NCBI RefSeq assembly: GCF_052115445.1
Contig: NZ_JBFRGR010000009.1
Location: forward strand, 202,240-266,239
Direction: 5' to 3'
Source of the DNA: Paenibacillus_E sp052115445
GTDB lineage: Bacteria > Bacillota > Bacilli > Paenibacillales > NBRC-103111
Length of the DNA: 64,000 nt
Part shown: positions 45,921-54,752 of the stretch, in pieces
How the letters are laid out: each line of letters begins with the position of its first letter
Numbering within the stretch: position 1 is the first letter of the stretch
Position numbers and translations under genes: made by a program
Notes under the pieces: generated by a model
The model's database searches: none
What the model saw: the letters and a program-made list of their open reading frames with translations, nothing else
What the model was told of the DNA's origin: nothing

Positions 45921-46537
45921 GGGTACATGATTTGCTGAGGATCCCATCGGTAGGCTCCCTAATCGTCGATACCCCGATTCCGGATTGGGTTGGTGGTTCC
46001 ATAGATCATGCGAACTGGGTTGTAGTTCGCCGCGATCCTGCCAAATATGGCAGGATACCTGTTGGTATTCGCGGGAATTCACGCTGTCAGCGGTTTTCCG
46101 CTTTTTTGCCGATGGATGCCATCATAGAGAAGGTTGAGCCAGAGGACTTGATTGAGCAGCGGTTATGGAAAAGAAGTCCGCGGCGCTCACAGATTGAAGC
46201 CTTTAATTTCCTTGATAAATTGATTGAGATTTATTCCGCTTATAGCTTATCGTGGGGACCAACTGGCAGTATCGGATTTGAACTGGCCAGCGGGGTACCT
46301 ACAGCACACGCAGGAAGTGATCTGGATGTGGTTATTCGTACTCCGCAACGTTTGGGGCAAAGTGTTGCCCAGGAATTAATCAAGTTTCATAAGTCATTTC
46401 CTGTCCGAATCGATGTTCAGCTTGAAACGCCATTAGGAGCTGTTTCATTAATGGAATATGCGAGAGGAAGTGGTTCCATGCTTTTGAGAGCGGACTTAGG
46501 ACCTCGTTTGGTCAAGGATCCTTGGGTCAACGTATAA
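45911..46537 (+). CDS. mdcG: Phosphoribosyl-dephospho-CoA transferase
   Basis: 208 residues. It attaches the prosthetic group made by MdcB to Ser25 of MdcC. The nucleotidyltransferase core is visible as WGPTGSIGFELASG (about residues 112-125) followed by AGSDLDVVIRTP, with the paired Asp expected to bind metal. ATG 45911 overlaps the end of the fused subunit gene by 10 bases, and the frame fits the usual MdcG length. The next gene, mdcH, begins 14 bases after the stop. Confidence 0.9.
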   Translation: MDIRVHDLLRIPSVGSLIVDTPIPDWVGGSIDHANWVVVRRDPAKYGRIPVGIRGNSRCQRFSAFLPMDAIIEKVEPEDLIEQRLWKRSPRRSQIEAFNFLDKLIEIYSAYSLSWGPTGSIGFELASGVPTAHAGSDLDVVIRTPQRLGQSVAQELIKFHKSFPVRIDVQLETPLGAVSLMEYARGSGSMLLRADLGPRLVKDPWVNV

Positions 46538-46551
46538 GGAGGTCAAAGAAG

Positions 46552-47490
46552 ATGAGCGTGGCTTTTTTGTTTTCAGGTCAAGGATCGCAATTTCCAGGTA
46601 TGCTGCATCAATTGCCTTCTCATCCTGTGATCGAGACAACCCTCGATGAAGCGACTTCGTTCATGGACAAAGATGCGCTTGCAATAGATACTTCTGAAGC
46701 ACTATCCTCTACGGTTTCCGTACAGTTGGCACTTCTCTACTCAGGAGTTGCCAGTGGTCGTGCGCTCATACAGGAAGGTGCAAAGCCAGACTTCGTAGCA
46801 GGGCATTCGGTTGGAACCTTCGCAGCAGCAGTGACTTCGGAAGTCCTGTCATTTAGAGATGCATGTGAGCTAGTGAAATTGCGTGCCGAATGGATGGAGA
46901 ATTCGTTTCGTTTCGGTTACGGAATGGGGGTCATTGTAGGCATCGCAGAGCAGAAATTGCGTTCCATGGTTGAAAAAGCCTTCAAGTGCGGTNAAGAGGT
47001 ATTCATTGCTAACNTCAACGGCCCTCATCAAATCACGATAGCTGGTAAGCTGGAGCATATCCAAAACCTGTTTGTGGAGGCTCGAAGGAACGGAGCACGA
47101 AAAGCTGAGCTTCTCCAAGTCTCAGTTCCGTCCCACTGTAAACTCCTCAGTCAGGTTTCACATGATTTGGAGCTGGCAATGAAGAAAGTGATTTTCAAAG
47201 AGCCCTGTTTTCCGTATGTAGCGAATACGAACGCACGATTATTACGATCAGCGGATGCGATTCGCAATGATCTTGCTTGCGGTGTGGCGAATCCGGTCCA
47301 ATGGCACCAAGCTACAACTCTTTTGAGTGAGCTTGGTGTTCGTTTGTTTGTCGAAATGCTTCCTGGTCAAGTTCTTACCAATCTTGCTCGTCAAGCGCTG
47401 CCTTCCGTTCAATCCATAGCAATGGGGGAAACAAGGCTTGATTCGGTTGTCTACTTAATAAACCGGGAGCATAAATGGAACGAAACATGA
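46552..47490 (+). CDS. mdcH: Malonyl-CoA:ACP acyltransferase of malonate decarboxylase
   Basis: 312 residues, FabD-like. It primes the carrier protein by loading malonyl groups from malonyl-CoA. FLFSGQGSQFPGM opens the chain, the catalytic Ser is S86 in GHSVG, and His in VPSHCKLL and GVANPVQWHQA follow. AAGGAGG at 46537 sets ATG 46552. Two N bases (46993, 47014) hide two codons. It is the last gene of the operon, followed by a terminator. No malonate transporter gene (mdcF, mdcLM, madLM) accompanies the set. Confidence 0.92.
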   Translation: MSVAFLFSGQGSQFPGMLHQLPSHPVIETTLDEATSFMDKDALAIDTSEALSSTVSVQLALLYSGVASGRALIQEGAKPDFVAGHSVGTFAAAVTSEVLSFRDACELVKLRAEWMENSFRFGYGMGVIVGIAEQKLRSMVEKAFKCGXEVFIANXNGPHQITIAGKLEHIQNLFVEARRNGARKAELLQVSVPSHCKLLSQVSHDLELAMKKVIFKEPCFPYVANTNARLLRSADAIRNDLACGVANPVQWHQATTLLSELGVRLFVEMLPGQVLTNLARQALPSVQSIAMGETRLDSVVYLINREHKWNET

Positions 47491-47536
47491 ATAAGGGCGC
47501 GTTTTCGCAATAGTGTATCTGCGCTCCATAAAACTG

Positions 47537-47565
47537 GCCTTACGAGAAATCGTAGGGCTTTTTAA
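47537..47565 (+). terminator. Terminator of the malonate operon
   Basis: GCCTTACG (47537-47544) pairs with CGTAGGGC (47551-47558), one wobble, followed by TTTTTAATTTT. Confidence 0.75.
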
Positions 47566-47688
47566 TTTTACTTCAATAGCATTGATGGATGCGGGGTGAG
47601 TTTAATACATAAAGAGTGTTTTATTACTTAAAAAATAATTTCTTATATAATAAGTGGACAAGAGATGGGATTATTCGATAATATATTG

Positions 47689-47704
47689 TAATAAACGTTT
47701 ACAA
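47689..47704. promoter_or_regulatory. Palindromic operator-like site before the ArsR-type gene
   Basis: TAAACGTTTA (47692-47701) is a perfect 10-bp palindrome, and 47689-47704 matches the cre consensus at 14 of 16 positions. It lies about 36 bases before the start codon and could be a CcpA/LacI-type site or the regulator's own operator. Confidence 0.4.
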
Positions 47705-47739
47705 GTTCGAGAATTTAGTTTGGTAATGGGGGATTATGT

Positions 47740-48663
47740 ATGTTGGAATTATCAATTAATGAACCAAATCAATTAGTCGCTGTTGCTCATGCACTTTCTT
47801 CTCACACCAGAATTAATATAATCAAACTCCTCTTACAACATCATAATCTGAATATCATTGAAATTGCCGAGATGCTTAAAATTCCAGTTTCGACTACTGC
47901 GATTAATGTCAAGGTATTGGAGGAATCAGGGCTTATCTTAACGGAATTACAGCCTGCATCTCGAGGGGCAATGAAGGTTTGCAGCCGTAACTTTGATGAC
48001 GTGCACATGTGTTTGAATCCAATTGCCATGTATAAAAATCCTAACAATTTGTATGAGATCGAGATGCCTATCGGTCATTTTATAAACTTCGAAGTATCTC
48101 CGACTTGTGGTATGGCCAATCTAAACGGCATGGTGATTCCGGAGGATGATCCGGTTAGCTTTTATCACCCAGAGAGTAAAACAGCTGAAATCATATGGTT
48201 GCGGCAGGGATGGATTGAATACCGTTTTCCTAAAGTGATTCCACAGCATGCAACGATTACATCCATCGAGTTTTCGTTGGAAATTTGTTCTGAAGCGCCT
48301 AACTATAACAATGAGTGGCCTTCAGACATTACAGTATGGGTCAATGGTATAGAGATAGGAACCTGGACATCACCAGGCGATTTCGGCGACCATAGAGGCA
48401 AGCTTAATCCTTTGTGGTGGAATGACAGCAGTACGCAATACGGTATTCTGAAAACATGGAGGGTGGATGAAAAGCGGAGTTCCGTCGATAATGAGAAAAC
48501 GTCCTCTGTCTCGATTGCGGATCTTCATCTTGAGAAATATCCTTTCATTGGATTCAAAATTGGGGTTAAACCTGATGCTTTGCACCATGGAGGAATCAAC
48601 TTATTTGGTCGCGGCTTCGGCGATTATGCCCAAGCAATTGTGATGAAAATTCAATATGTATAA
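47740..48663 (+). CDS. ArsR-family regulator with large C-terminal sensor-like domain
   Basis: 307 residues. Residues about 10-85 form a winged helix of the ArsR type (ALSSHTRINIIKLLLQ, then IIEIAEMLKIPVSTTAINVK). The remaining 200 residues are not part of ordinary ArsR proteins (about 100 residues): they look like beta-sandwich with VWVNGIEIGTWTSPGDFGD, PLWWNDSSTQYG and GGINLFGRGFGDYAQ, text that recalls carbohydrate-binding sandwiches. No metal-binding Cys pair typical of ArsR sensors was seen. ATG 47740 follows GGGGGA. It precedes the arabinan-type transporter and enzyme operon and probably controls it in response to a sugar; this is inference. Confidence 0.75.
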   Translation: MLELSINEPNQLVAVAHALSSHTRINIIKLLLQHHNLNIIEIAEMLKIPVSTTAINVKVLEESGLILTELQPASRGAMKVCSRNFDDVHMCLNPIAMYKNPNNLYEIEMPIGHFINFEVSPTCGMANLNGMVIPEDDPVSFYHPESKTAEIIWLRQGWIEYRFPKVIPQHATITSIEFSLEICSEAPNYNNEWPSDITVWVNGIEIGTWTSPGDFGDHRGKLNPLWWNDSSTQYGILKTWRVDEKRSSVDNEKTSSVSIADLHLEKYPFIGFKIGVKPDALHHGGINLFGRGFGDYAQAIVMKIQYV

Positions 48664-48684
48664 AAATATAGAATAGGAAATACC

Positions 48685-48729
48685 ATAAAGCCCAACTGTT
48701 ACGTATTATATGTAACGGTTGGGCTTTAT
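48685..48729 (+). terminator. Strong terminator after the ArsR-type gene
   Basis: Bases 48685-48702 pair perfectly but for one wobble with 48712-48729 around a 9-base loop; the right arm ends in CTTTAT. Confidence 0.85.
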
Positions 48730-48763
48730 CAGTATATTTCGTTAAAACAAACATAATAATTGA

Positions 48764-48801
48764 ATGAAAGCGTTGACAATTACGTAAAAATTAAGTATTG
48801 T
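48764..48801 (+). promoter_or_regulatory. SigmaA promoter overlapped by a cre site, third transporter operon
   Basis: TTGACA (48773-48778) and TATTGT (48796-48801) are spaced by 17 bases. ATGAAAGCGTTGACAA (48764-48779) matches the cre consensus at 15 of 16 positions and covers the -35 box, so CcpA would block RNA polymerase. The start codon of the binding protein is at 48960, giving a leader of about 150 bases. A 67-codon frame in the leader (from 48760) starts before the promoter and is not called. Confidence 0.7.
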
Positions 48802-48959
48802 ATGAATATAAACATTTTATTTGTAATAAAACGAATTAAATGTTTTTTTGAAAATAAGGGAAGGAAGGAAATATTGTTGTGTAACCGCTTCACAATTCAT
48901 AATTCTTGCTTATTAATTTTATGCCTTATTAAACCAAAATCTGATTTGGGGGAGTTTAA

Positions 48960-50348
48960 ATGAACGTATTGAAAAGTAAAATGGCTAAGCTTTCAGTGCC
49001 TCTAATGCTAAGTTTTGCTATGGTTGTAACGGGATGCTCAAAAAGCACAACGGAATCGACAGACAAATCCACCACGCAACCTTCTGCCCAGGCAACACCT
49101 GCAGCTGCAACAGCCAAACCAGCAGAGAATTCCGAGATTTCCTTTATGGGTTGGGGCGGCGATACGGAAAAAGCGGTATTTCAAAAGCTAACTGATTCCT
49201 ATATGCAGAAGTATCCTACAAAGAAAGTGAAATATACCATAGTACCTCCTGCTGAATATGCCCAAAAGTTGGAAACACTAGTTGCTTCAGGTAAAGCGCC
49301 GGATGTTTTCTATGCAGGTGAGCCTCTGTTTCAAAAGCTTGCCGGTAGCGGAACTCTACTAAAAATGGATGATCTCATCAAGTCATCAAAATCTTTTGAA
49401 GAGAGTAATGTTTGGAAAAAAGGGTTAGACCGTTATCGCTTCGATGGTAAAGTTTTAGGGAAAGGAAGTCTGTACGGTTTACCTAAAGATGTCGGCCCAT
49501 GGGCATTCGCTTATAACAAAGATCTGTTTGATAAAGCGGGGGTAAAATATCCAAGCGCAAAAGCTGGCGAATGGACTTGGAATGATATGATTGAAGCTGC
49601 CAAAAAAATCACAACACAAGGCGCTAATGGAAAAACCGATGTTTTTGGAGTAGCGGGCTACTCATTAGAGTCAGCTGTATGGGCTAATGGTGGAGACTAC
49701 ATTGATTACAATACAGGAACCATCAAAATTGATGAGCCTGCTTTCATAGAAGCCTTACAATTCGTAGCTGATTTAAAATTGAAATATAAAGTTAGTCCTT
49801 CGCCAACCGATGAGAAAGCGCAAGGTGGTTATGCCCGCTTTGTTGCAGGCAAGATAGGTATGTTCCCAATGGGACCGTGGGATCAGCCTGGTTTCTGGAA
49901 GCTGCCTTTCGGATGGGACATTGCGGCGTGGCCTGCAAGTCCGAAAACAGGTAAAACGGCAACTTGGTTAGGCTCAGCAGGTTTCGTAATTTCCAGCAAA
50001 ACCAAATTTCCTGAAGATGCATTTAACTTGGCTGCTTATTTAAGTCTAGATCGTGACTCACAGAAAGAAAACTACCAGTTGGGTCAAGCGGTTCCGAACC
50101 TGGTCGATATGGCGAAAGGTGAGTTCATGAAAATGGATAAGGCTCCGGCAAATCGCCAAGTATTCCTAGACATCATTGAAGATTACGGTCATTCGCCGAT
50201 TGCTGCAGGATCCGTAGATACGAAATGGCTCGACACCTTTAACCAAGAAGTAAGCCGCGTATGGGAAGGGAAACAAACAGCTGAGGAATGGGCTAAAGAA
50301 ATGAAACCTAAGCTTCAAGAGCTCTACGATAAAGGAAACAAGAAATAA
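48960..50348 (+). CDS. Sugar ABC transporter substrate-binding lipoprotein
   Basis: 462 residues, ATG 48960 after GGGGGAG. The signal peptide ends in the lipobox VTGC (Cys near residue 25), followed by a Thr/Ala/Pro-rich tether and a type 1 solute-binding fold (YAFAYNKDLFDKAGV-like text, GWGGDTEKAVF, MGPWDQPGFW). It heads a set of two permeases, a GH43, a sialidase-fold enzyme, a GH2, an aldo/keto reductase and a second GH43, so arabino- or galacto-oligosaccharides are the likely cargo. The cre-overlapped promoter at 48764 implies carbon catabolite repression. Confidence 0.9.
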   Translation: MNVLKSKMAKLSVPLMLSFAMVVTGCSKSTTESTDKSTTQPSAQATPAAATAKPAENSEISFMGWGGDTEKAVFQKLTDSYMQKYPTKKVKYTIVPPAEYAQKLETLVASGKAPDVFYAGEPLFQKLAGSGTLLKMDDLIKSSKSFEESNVWKKGLDRYRFDGKVLGKGSLYGLPKDVGPWAFAYNKDLFDKAGVKYPSAKAGEWTWNDMIEAAKKITTQGANGKTDVFGVAGYSLESAVWANGGDYIDYNTGTIKIDEPAFIEALQFVADLKLKYKVSPSPTDEKAQGGYARFVAGKIGMFPMGPWDQPGFWKLPFGWDIAAWPASPKTGKTATWLGSAGFVISSKTKFPEDAFNLAAYLSLDRDSQKENYQLGQAVPNLVDMAKGEFMKMDKAPANRQVFLDIIEDYGHSPIAAGSVDTKWLDTFNQEVSRVWEGKQTAEEWAKEMKPKLQELYDKGNKK

Positions 50349-50363
50349 TAAATAAGGATATGG

Positions 50364-50404
50364 AAGGACGAAAATAGAAGCCGATGGCTTCCAGTTTCGT
50401 CCTT
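50364..50404 (+). other. Intercistronic two-part hairpin after the binding-protein gene
   Basis: AAGGACGAAA (50364-50373) pairs with TTTCGTCCTT (50395-50404), and inside it GAAGCC (50377-50382) pairs with GGCTTC (50386-50391). There is no T run. Confidence 0.6.
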
Positions 50405-50423
50405 CGTCCTAAAAACAGGTGGG

Positions 50424-51329
50424 ATGAGTATGATAACGGCAAGAAAAATACCAGGTTTTAGACGGCGTGAAATCGTATGGTCGTACTTATTTGTTGCTAT
50501 TCCGGTTCTCGGATTTATGATCTTCGGGCTCGCGCCCCTCGTATCATCGTTTGTGTTAAGTTTTATGGATTGGGACATGGTCAGTCCTGCGAAATGGAAT
50601 GGCATTGGAAATTATAAAGAAATGATAGTGGATGAGAAGTTTTATAAATCGTTGTACAACACCTTATATTTACTTATTGAAATACCAATAGGAATGGCCT
50701 TTTCTCTTTTTATTGCTATTCTGATGAATCGCAAACTTAAAGGGGTTTCTTTCCTGAGAACGATTTACTATATTCCTGTCATTTCCCCAATCATTGCTGT
50801 TGCTTTGCTATGGCAATGGATTTTGAATAATGATTATGGATTGATTAATGATTGGATTTATAGTTTATTTGGCGTCCAGGGACCTAACTGGCTAGGTGAT
50901 CCTCATTGGGTAAAGCCTTCCTTCATACTTATGGGCTTATGGGGGGGCATAGGCAGAAACATGGTTTTATATTTGGCGGGGCTTCAGGCCATTGCTTCCG
51001 ATTATTATGAGGCGGCAACCGTTGATGGTGCGAACCGTTGGAGTCTATTTCGTTATATTACATTTCCTTTACTCTCACCGATTCATTTCTTTGTAATTGT
51101 CATGGGGATTATCGGTACATTCCAATCGTTTAGCCAAATGTACATTATGGCAACAGATGGTGGACCGGAATACAGCGGGGCAACCATCGTCTTCTATATC
51201 TTTAATGAAGCTTTTAAGTATTTCAACATGGGTTACGCGAGTGCGGTCGCATGGGTATTAGGTATCTTAATCTTCATCATCACACTCATTCAATTTAAAT
51301 TATCCAAACGTTGGGTATATAACGACTAG
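50424..51329 (+). CDS. Sugar ABC transporter permease (MalF/UgpA type)
   Basis: 301 residues, six predicted membrane segments (first: YLFVAIPVLGFMIFGLAPLV). EAA loop: YEAATVDGANRWSLFRYITF near residues 195-220. ATG 50424 follows AGGTGGG; a second in-frame ATG at 50430 is possible. The second permease gene begins 18 bases after the stop. No ATPase gene is present, as in the other two transporter sets. Confidence 0.9.
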   Translation: MSMITARKIPGFRRREIVWSYLFVAIPVLGFMIFGLAPLVSSFVLSFMDWDMVSPAKWNGIGNYKEMIVDEKFYKSLYNTLYLLIEIPIGMAFSLFIAILMNRKLKGVSFLRTIYYIPVISPIIAVALLWQWILNNDYGLINDWIYSLFGVQGPNWLGDPHWVKPSFILMGLWGGIGRNMVLYLAGLQAIASDYYEAATVDGANRWSLFRYITFPLLSPIHFFVIVMGIIGTFQSFSQMYIMATDGGPEYSGATIVFYIFNEAFKYFNMGYASAVAWVLGILIFIITLIQFKLSKRWVYND

Positions 51330-51347
51330 AGAAAGGAAGGTTGCGCG

Positions 51348-52184
51348 ATGAATAGAAATGAGCGGTCTACGAATGTAATGGCCTACGCTATTTTACTTCT
51401 CGGTTCTTTTGTTATGCTGGCTCCATTTGCATGGACGGTCTCGACAGCATTTAAAACGCAAGAGCATGTTTTTGATCTCCCGCCGACATGGATACCGGCC
51501 CCATTTACATGGAATAACTTTGTGGAGGTTTGGAATAAAGCCCCGTTGTTAACCGGCTTTATGAATAGTCTTATTATTGTGATTTGTGTTTTGAGCGTGG
51601 GATTGTTTGTTTCCGCGATGGCTGCTTATTCGTTTTCCAAATTTAATTTTCCGTTTAAAGAGACTATTTTTCTTTGTTTGCTAGGCACGATGATGATTCC
51701 CTACTCCGTGGTGATGATTCCTCAATTTATCGGTTTTTCTTACTTGAACTGGGTGGATACGCTGCTTCCTCTCATTGTACCTGGCTTATTCGGAAATATC
51801 GTCACGATCTTTTTCTTCAAGCAATTTATGCAAGGGAGCATTCCTTCGGATTTAATTGATGCATCCAAAATAGACGGTGCGAGCTATTTCCGAACGTTTA
51901 CTACTGTGGCGCTTCCCATCGTTAAGCCGGCCATTGCCGCGCAGGCTGCACTTGGATTCATGGGGATATGGAACGATTTTCTTGGACCGGTGATCTATTT
52001 GCATTCGACTGAAAAACAAACGATTCAAGTTATTATTGCGAGTTTGCAATCAAACTATATCTCGCAAGCCAACTATCCCAACATGATGGCTGCTTCATTG
52101 ATCGCCTTAGTGCCAGTTGTCTTGGTGTTTTTTCTCTGCCAGCGGTACTTTATAGAATCCTTAAGCATTAGTGGATTAAAATGA
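51348..52184 (+). CDS. Sugar ABC transporter permease (MalG/UgpE type)
   Basis: 278 residues, about six membrane segments. EAA loop: IDASKIDGASYFRTFTTVAL near residues 170-195. The C-terminus (RYFIESLSISGLK) fits the family. GGAAGG at 51333 precedes ATG 51348. The stop overlaps the start of the GH43 gene by four bases (ATGA), which couples transport to the enzyme. Confidence 0.9.
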   Translation: MNRNERSTNVMAYAILLLGSFVMLAPFAWTVSTAFKTQEHVFDLPPTWIPAPFTWNNFVEVWNKAPLLTGFMNSLIIVICVLSVGLFVSAMAAYSFSKFNFPFKETIFLCLLGTMMIPYSVVMIPQFIGFSYLNWVDTLLPLIVPGLFGNIVTIFFFKQFMQGSIPSDLIDASKIDGASYFRTFTTVALPIVKPAIAAQAALGFMGIWNDFLGPVIYLHSTEKQTIQVIIASLQSNYISQANYPNMMAASLIALVPVVLVFFLCQRYFIESLSISGLK

Positions 52185-54652
52185 CCAAACGTAGGATACG
52201 GTCAAAACGGATAGTTATTGGTCTAGTTATATCCCTATTAGCCATAGTGATTACAATTTCATTTAGCGGGAAAGGAAGAGGTCCTATGTTGAATTCCACG
52301 CTTGGGGAATCGTATCAGAATTCATTGGCGCTTGAGCAGGAATGGCCTGATTACGGGATAGGCGATCCCTATGTGATGCGATATAACGGACTCTATTATT
52401 TGTATTGCAGTACGAAGGATTTTCGTGTGGGCATTAAAGCTTGGAGCTCAAGCGATTTGATTCATTGGAAATATGAAGGGCTAGCTACGGAAGACCCACT
52501 GACCGAAGGAGCTTACGCACCGGAAGTCGTTTACTGGAATGGGTTTTTCTATATGTACACCTCGCCTGCCGGAAAAGGCCATTATGTGCTTCGCAGCGAG
52601 AGCCCTACTGGACCGTTTACGATTCAAACTGAAAATCTGGGTTTATCCATTGATGGCTCTGTATTTATTGATGATGACGGCAAGTGGTATTTTACGCACG
52701 CGAGTGGTAAAGGTATTATTGGACACGAAATGTCGGATCCTTACACAATGACTGAGGAAAAGACGCTTAGCGCTTTTTTNGGCCATTGGACGGAAGGTTC
52801 AATGATTATTAAACGCGACGGCAAATATTTTATGACTTATACAGGAAATCACGTGTTCAGTAAAGGATATCGGATCAATTACGCTGTAGCGACGGACTCG
52901 CCAATCGGCACCTACAAAGTGCCAGAAAATAACCCGATCGTCATCAGCACGAAACAAGATTTTAATGGGCTGGGCCATAGTTCCAGTGTGATAGGTCCAA
53001 ACCTCGATGCTTATTATATGTTTTATCATAATTTAATTGGCCATTCGAAGGAAGGGCCTCCGGTTCGGATGCTAAATATGGACCGAATCGTTTTTAATGG
53101 CGAGAAAATGGTTGTTCTTGGCGATGGCACTCATTTTCCTCAACCGGTTCCACGAATGCCGGATTTTTATGATGGCGTCAATAAACCGTTGGATCAGAAG
53201 CTTTGGGATGTTCGTGACAATGTAAATGAAACGAAATGGTTGAGCAGTAAAGCTGCCGATAAGAATCGGTTTACAGCAGAATTTAATTTTCGCATGAACA
53301 TGGAGAATACACGAGTGGCGGAGGCTTCTTTCGAGACCGTCTTTTCCTATACGGATGACAATAATTATTACTCTGTTGGTATTGATCCCGCATTGCGAAG
53401 TATAGCCTTGTTCGAGATGAAGAATGGGAATAGGAAGCAGCTTGCAACTTCTCAGCTTCCCCAAGCGATGGACTTTACTAAGCTGCATACCATTCGAGTT
53501 GAGAGTAATGCGCGAGGTACTAACATCTATTTCGATCAAATGAACAAGCTTACTCTTAGAGATATCCATGCGAAACCTGGGAAAATCGGGTATGCATATC
53601 GCCACATCAAGCCGACGTTGGAATACACAGCTTTTTCTAACGAAGCGGATGGCAGCAGTGACTATGAGACAGCCAAACCGGTTCCCGGAAGTATTGAAGC
53701 AGTTCATTATTTGGGAGAAAAAGATCAAGGATTTCATGTCGGGCATCCCGTTAAAGGGTCTGTTATGCGCGAAGAAGACGGTGTTCCGATCCAAACGAGT
53801 GAAGACGGCAGTAATGACGTTACGATGGCGGGAAAAGGAGACTGGCTCGCATATAGAATTAATGTGGAGTCAGACGGAACCTACGGTTTTGATGCCATGA
53901 TGAAGGAAGACGGGAATGAAAATGTGGTGGAACTGCAGGTTGATGGGAAACCTCAACGTTTTGAATTAGGCCATATGAGTCAGAACGAAGGAAACCCGTG
54001 GGTTAAAAAGCACATAGGAAATATGAAGCTAACACAAGGCGAGCATATTTTGACAGTAAAACTGGTTAAAGGAAATTTGAATTACCGCTATTTAGATATA
54101 TACAGAATTTCTGAACTGCCGACAGAAAAGAACTCAAATATGTTTAGTCAAATTTTGTCTGAAGATATGTATGGCAAATGGATGAAGAAAGAAGACGGGT
54201 ATGCCGTACAGACTGAGGGCTCGGATGCCAAAATGTATGCGGGCAGTGATGAATGGACGGACTATAGGGTGGAAGTTGATTTGAAATCCACTGCAGATTC
54301 TATTGAAGAGGCAGGGCTCTTGTTTCGTGTCACGAACGAATCTGAATTTCCTGAGCAAGTAAGGGATTCGTTCATGGGCTATCAACTGACCTTCCGCAAT
54401 GGACGTATGATTCTGAAGAAAATGAATTATGACCAGAATGAAGTAGACTCAGCTCCGATCAGTTTTGCCACCGGTTCAATCGTACACATCGCTGTTGACG
54501 TAAGTGGAGCAACAATGAAGGTATATCTAAACGATTCGAAGCAACCTGCCTTGGAATGGACGGATGCGAATGCATGGATGCACGGGAAAATCGGTATTCG
54601 TTCAGCGTCGCCATCGTGGCTCTTTACCAATTTATCATTAGTAAGGAGGTGA
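52181..54652 (+). CDS. Membrane-anchored or secreted GH43 with CBM and DUF1080-like domains
   Basis: 823 residues. An N-terminal signal/anchor segment (about residues 10-30, IVIGLVISLLAIVITIS) has no clear cleavage site. The GH43 five-bladed propeller (about 50-320) keeps the catalytic triad: D62 in GIGDPYV, D158 in SIDGSVF and E205 in TEGSMI. An N at 52780 lies just before that last motif. A sandwich follows (about 325-490), then a CBM6/35-like module (about 510-650) with GKGDWLAYRINVESDG, and a final DUF1080-like sandwich (about 660-823). GH43 enzymes act on arabinan, arabinogalactan or xylan ends; the arabinan-type neighbours favour arabinose-containing substrates. Its start overlaps the permease gene. 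Confidence 0.85.
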   Translation: MTKRRIRSKRIVIGLVISLLAIVITISFSGKGRGPMLNSTLGESYQNSLALEQEWPDYGIGDPYVMRYNGLYYLYCSTKDFRVGIKAWSSSDLIHWKYEGLATEDPLTEGAYAPEVVYWNGFFYMYTSPAGKGHYVLRSESPTGPFTIQTENLGLSIDGSVFIDDDGKWYFTHASGKGIIGHEMSDPYTMTEEKTLSAFXGHWTEGSMIIKRDGKYFMTYTGNHVFSKGYRINYAVATDSPIGTYKVPENNPIVISTKQDFNGLGHSSSVIGPNLDAYYMFYHNLIGHSKEGPPVRMLNMDRIVFNGEKMVVLGDGTHFPQPVPRMPDFYDGVNKPLDQKLWDVRDNVNETKWLSSKAADKNRFTAEFNFRMNMENTRVAEASFETVFSYTDDNNYYSVGIDPALRSIALFEMKNGNRKQLATSQLPQAMDFTKLHTIRVESNARGTNIYFDQMNKLTLRDIHAKPGKIGYAYRHIKPTLEYTAFSNEADGSSDYETAKPVPGSIEAVHYLGEKDQGFHVGHPVKGSVMREEDGVPIQTSEDGSNDVTMAGKGDWLAYRINVESDGTYGFDAMMKEDGNENVVELQVDGKPQRFELGHMSQNEGNPWVKKHIGNMKLTQGEHILTVKLVKGNLNYRYLDIYRISELPTEKNSNMFSQILSEDMYGKWMKKEDGYAVQTEGSDAKMYAGSDEWTDYRVEVDLKSTADSIEEAGLLFRVTNESEFPEQVRDSFMGYQLTFRNGRMILKKMNYDQNEVDSAPISFATGSIVHIAVDVSGATMKVYLNDSKQPALEWTDANAWMHGKIGIRSASPSWLFTNLSLVRR

Positions 54653-54752
54653 TTTCATAGTTCAATCACTTTAAATTACCTCTAGATTCGACACAAGCAC
54701 GCAATGAATAATGCTATTCGATTAACATTTTTTCAAAGGAGGAAATGTAAAA

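Noticed and set aside
48760..48963. 67-codon frame overlapping the transporter promoter
   Set aside because: It begins upstream of the promoter's own -10 box, so the main transcript would not contain its start; composition is that of AT-rich leader DNA.
791..52780. N bases as possible programmed or edited sites
   Set aside because: Six isolated N calls in different genes are best explained by draft assembly uncertainty.
53072..53794. 240-codon minus-strand frame inside the GH43 gene
   Set aside because: It is antisense to a clear GH43/CBM protein and has no family features.
54643..54652. Perfect AAGGAGGTGA at the end of the GH43 gene
   Set aside because: No start codon follows at a usable distance and no frame continues; taken as chance.
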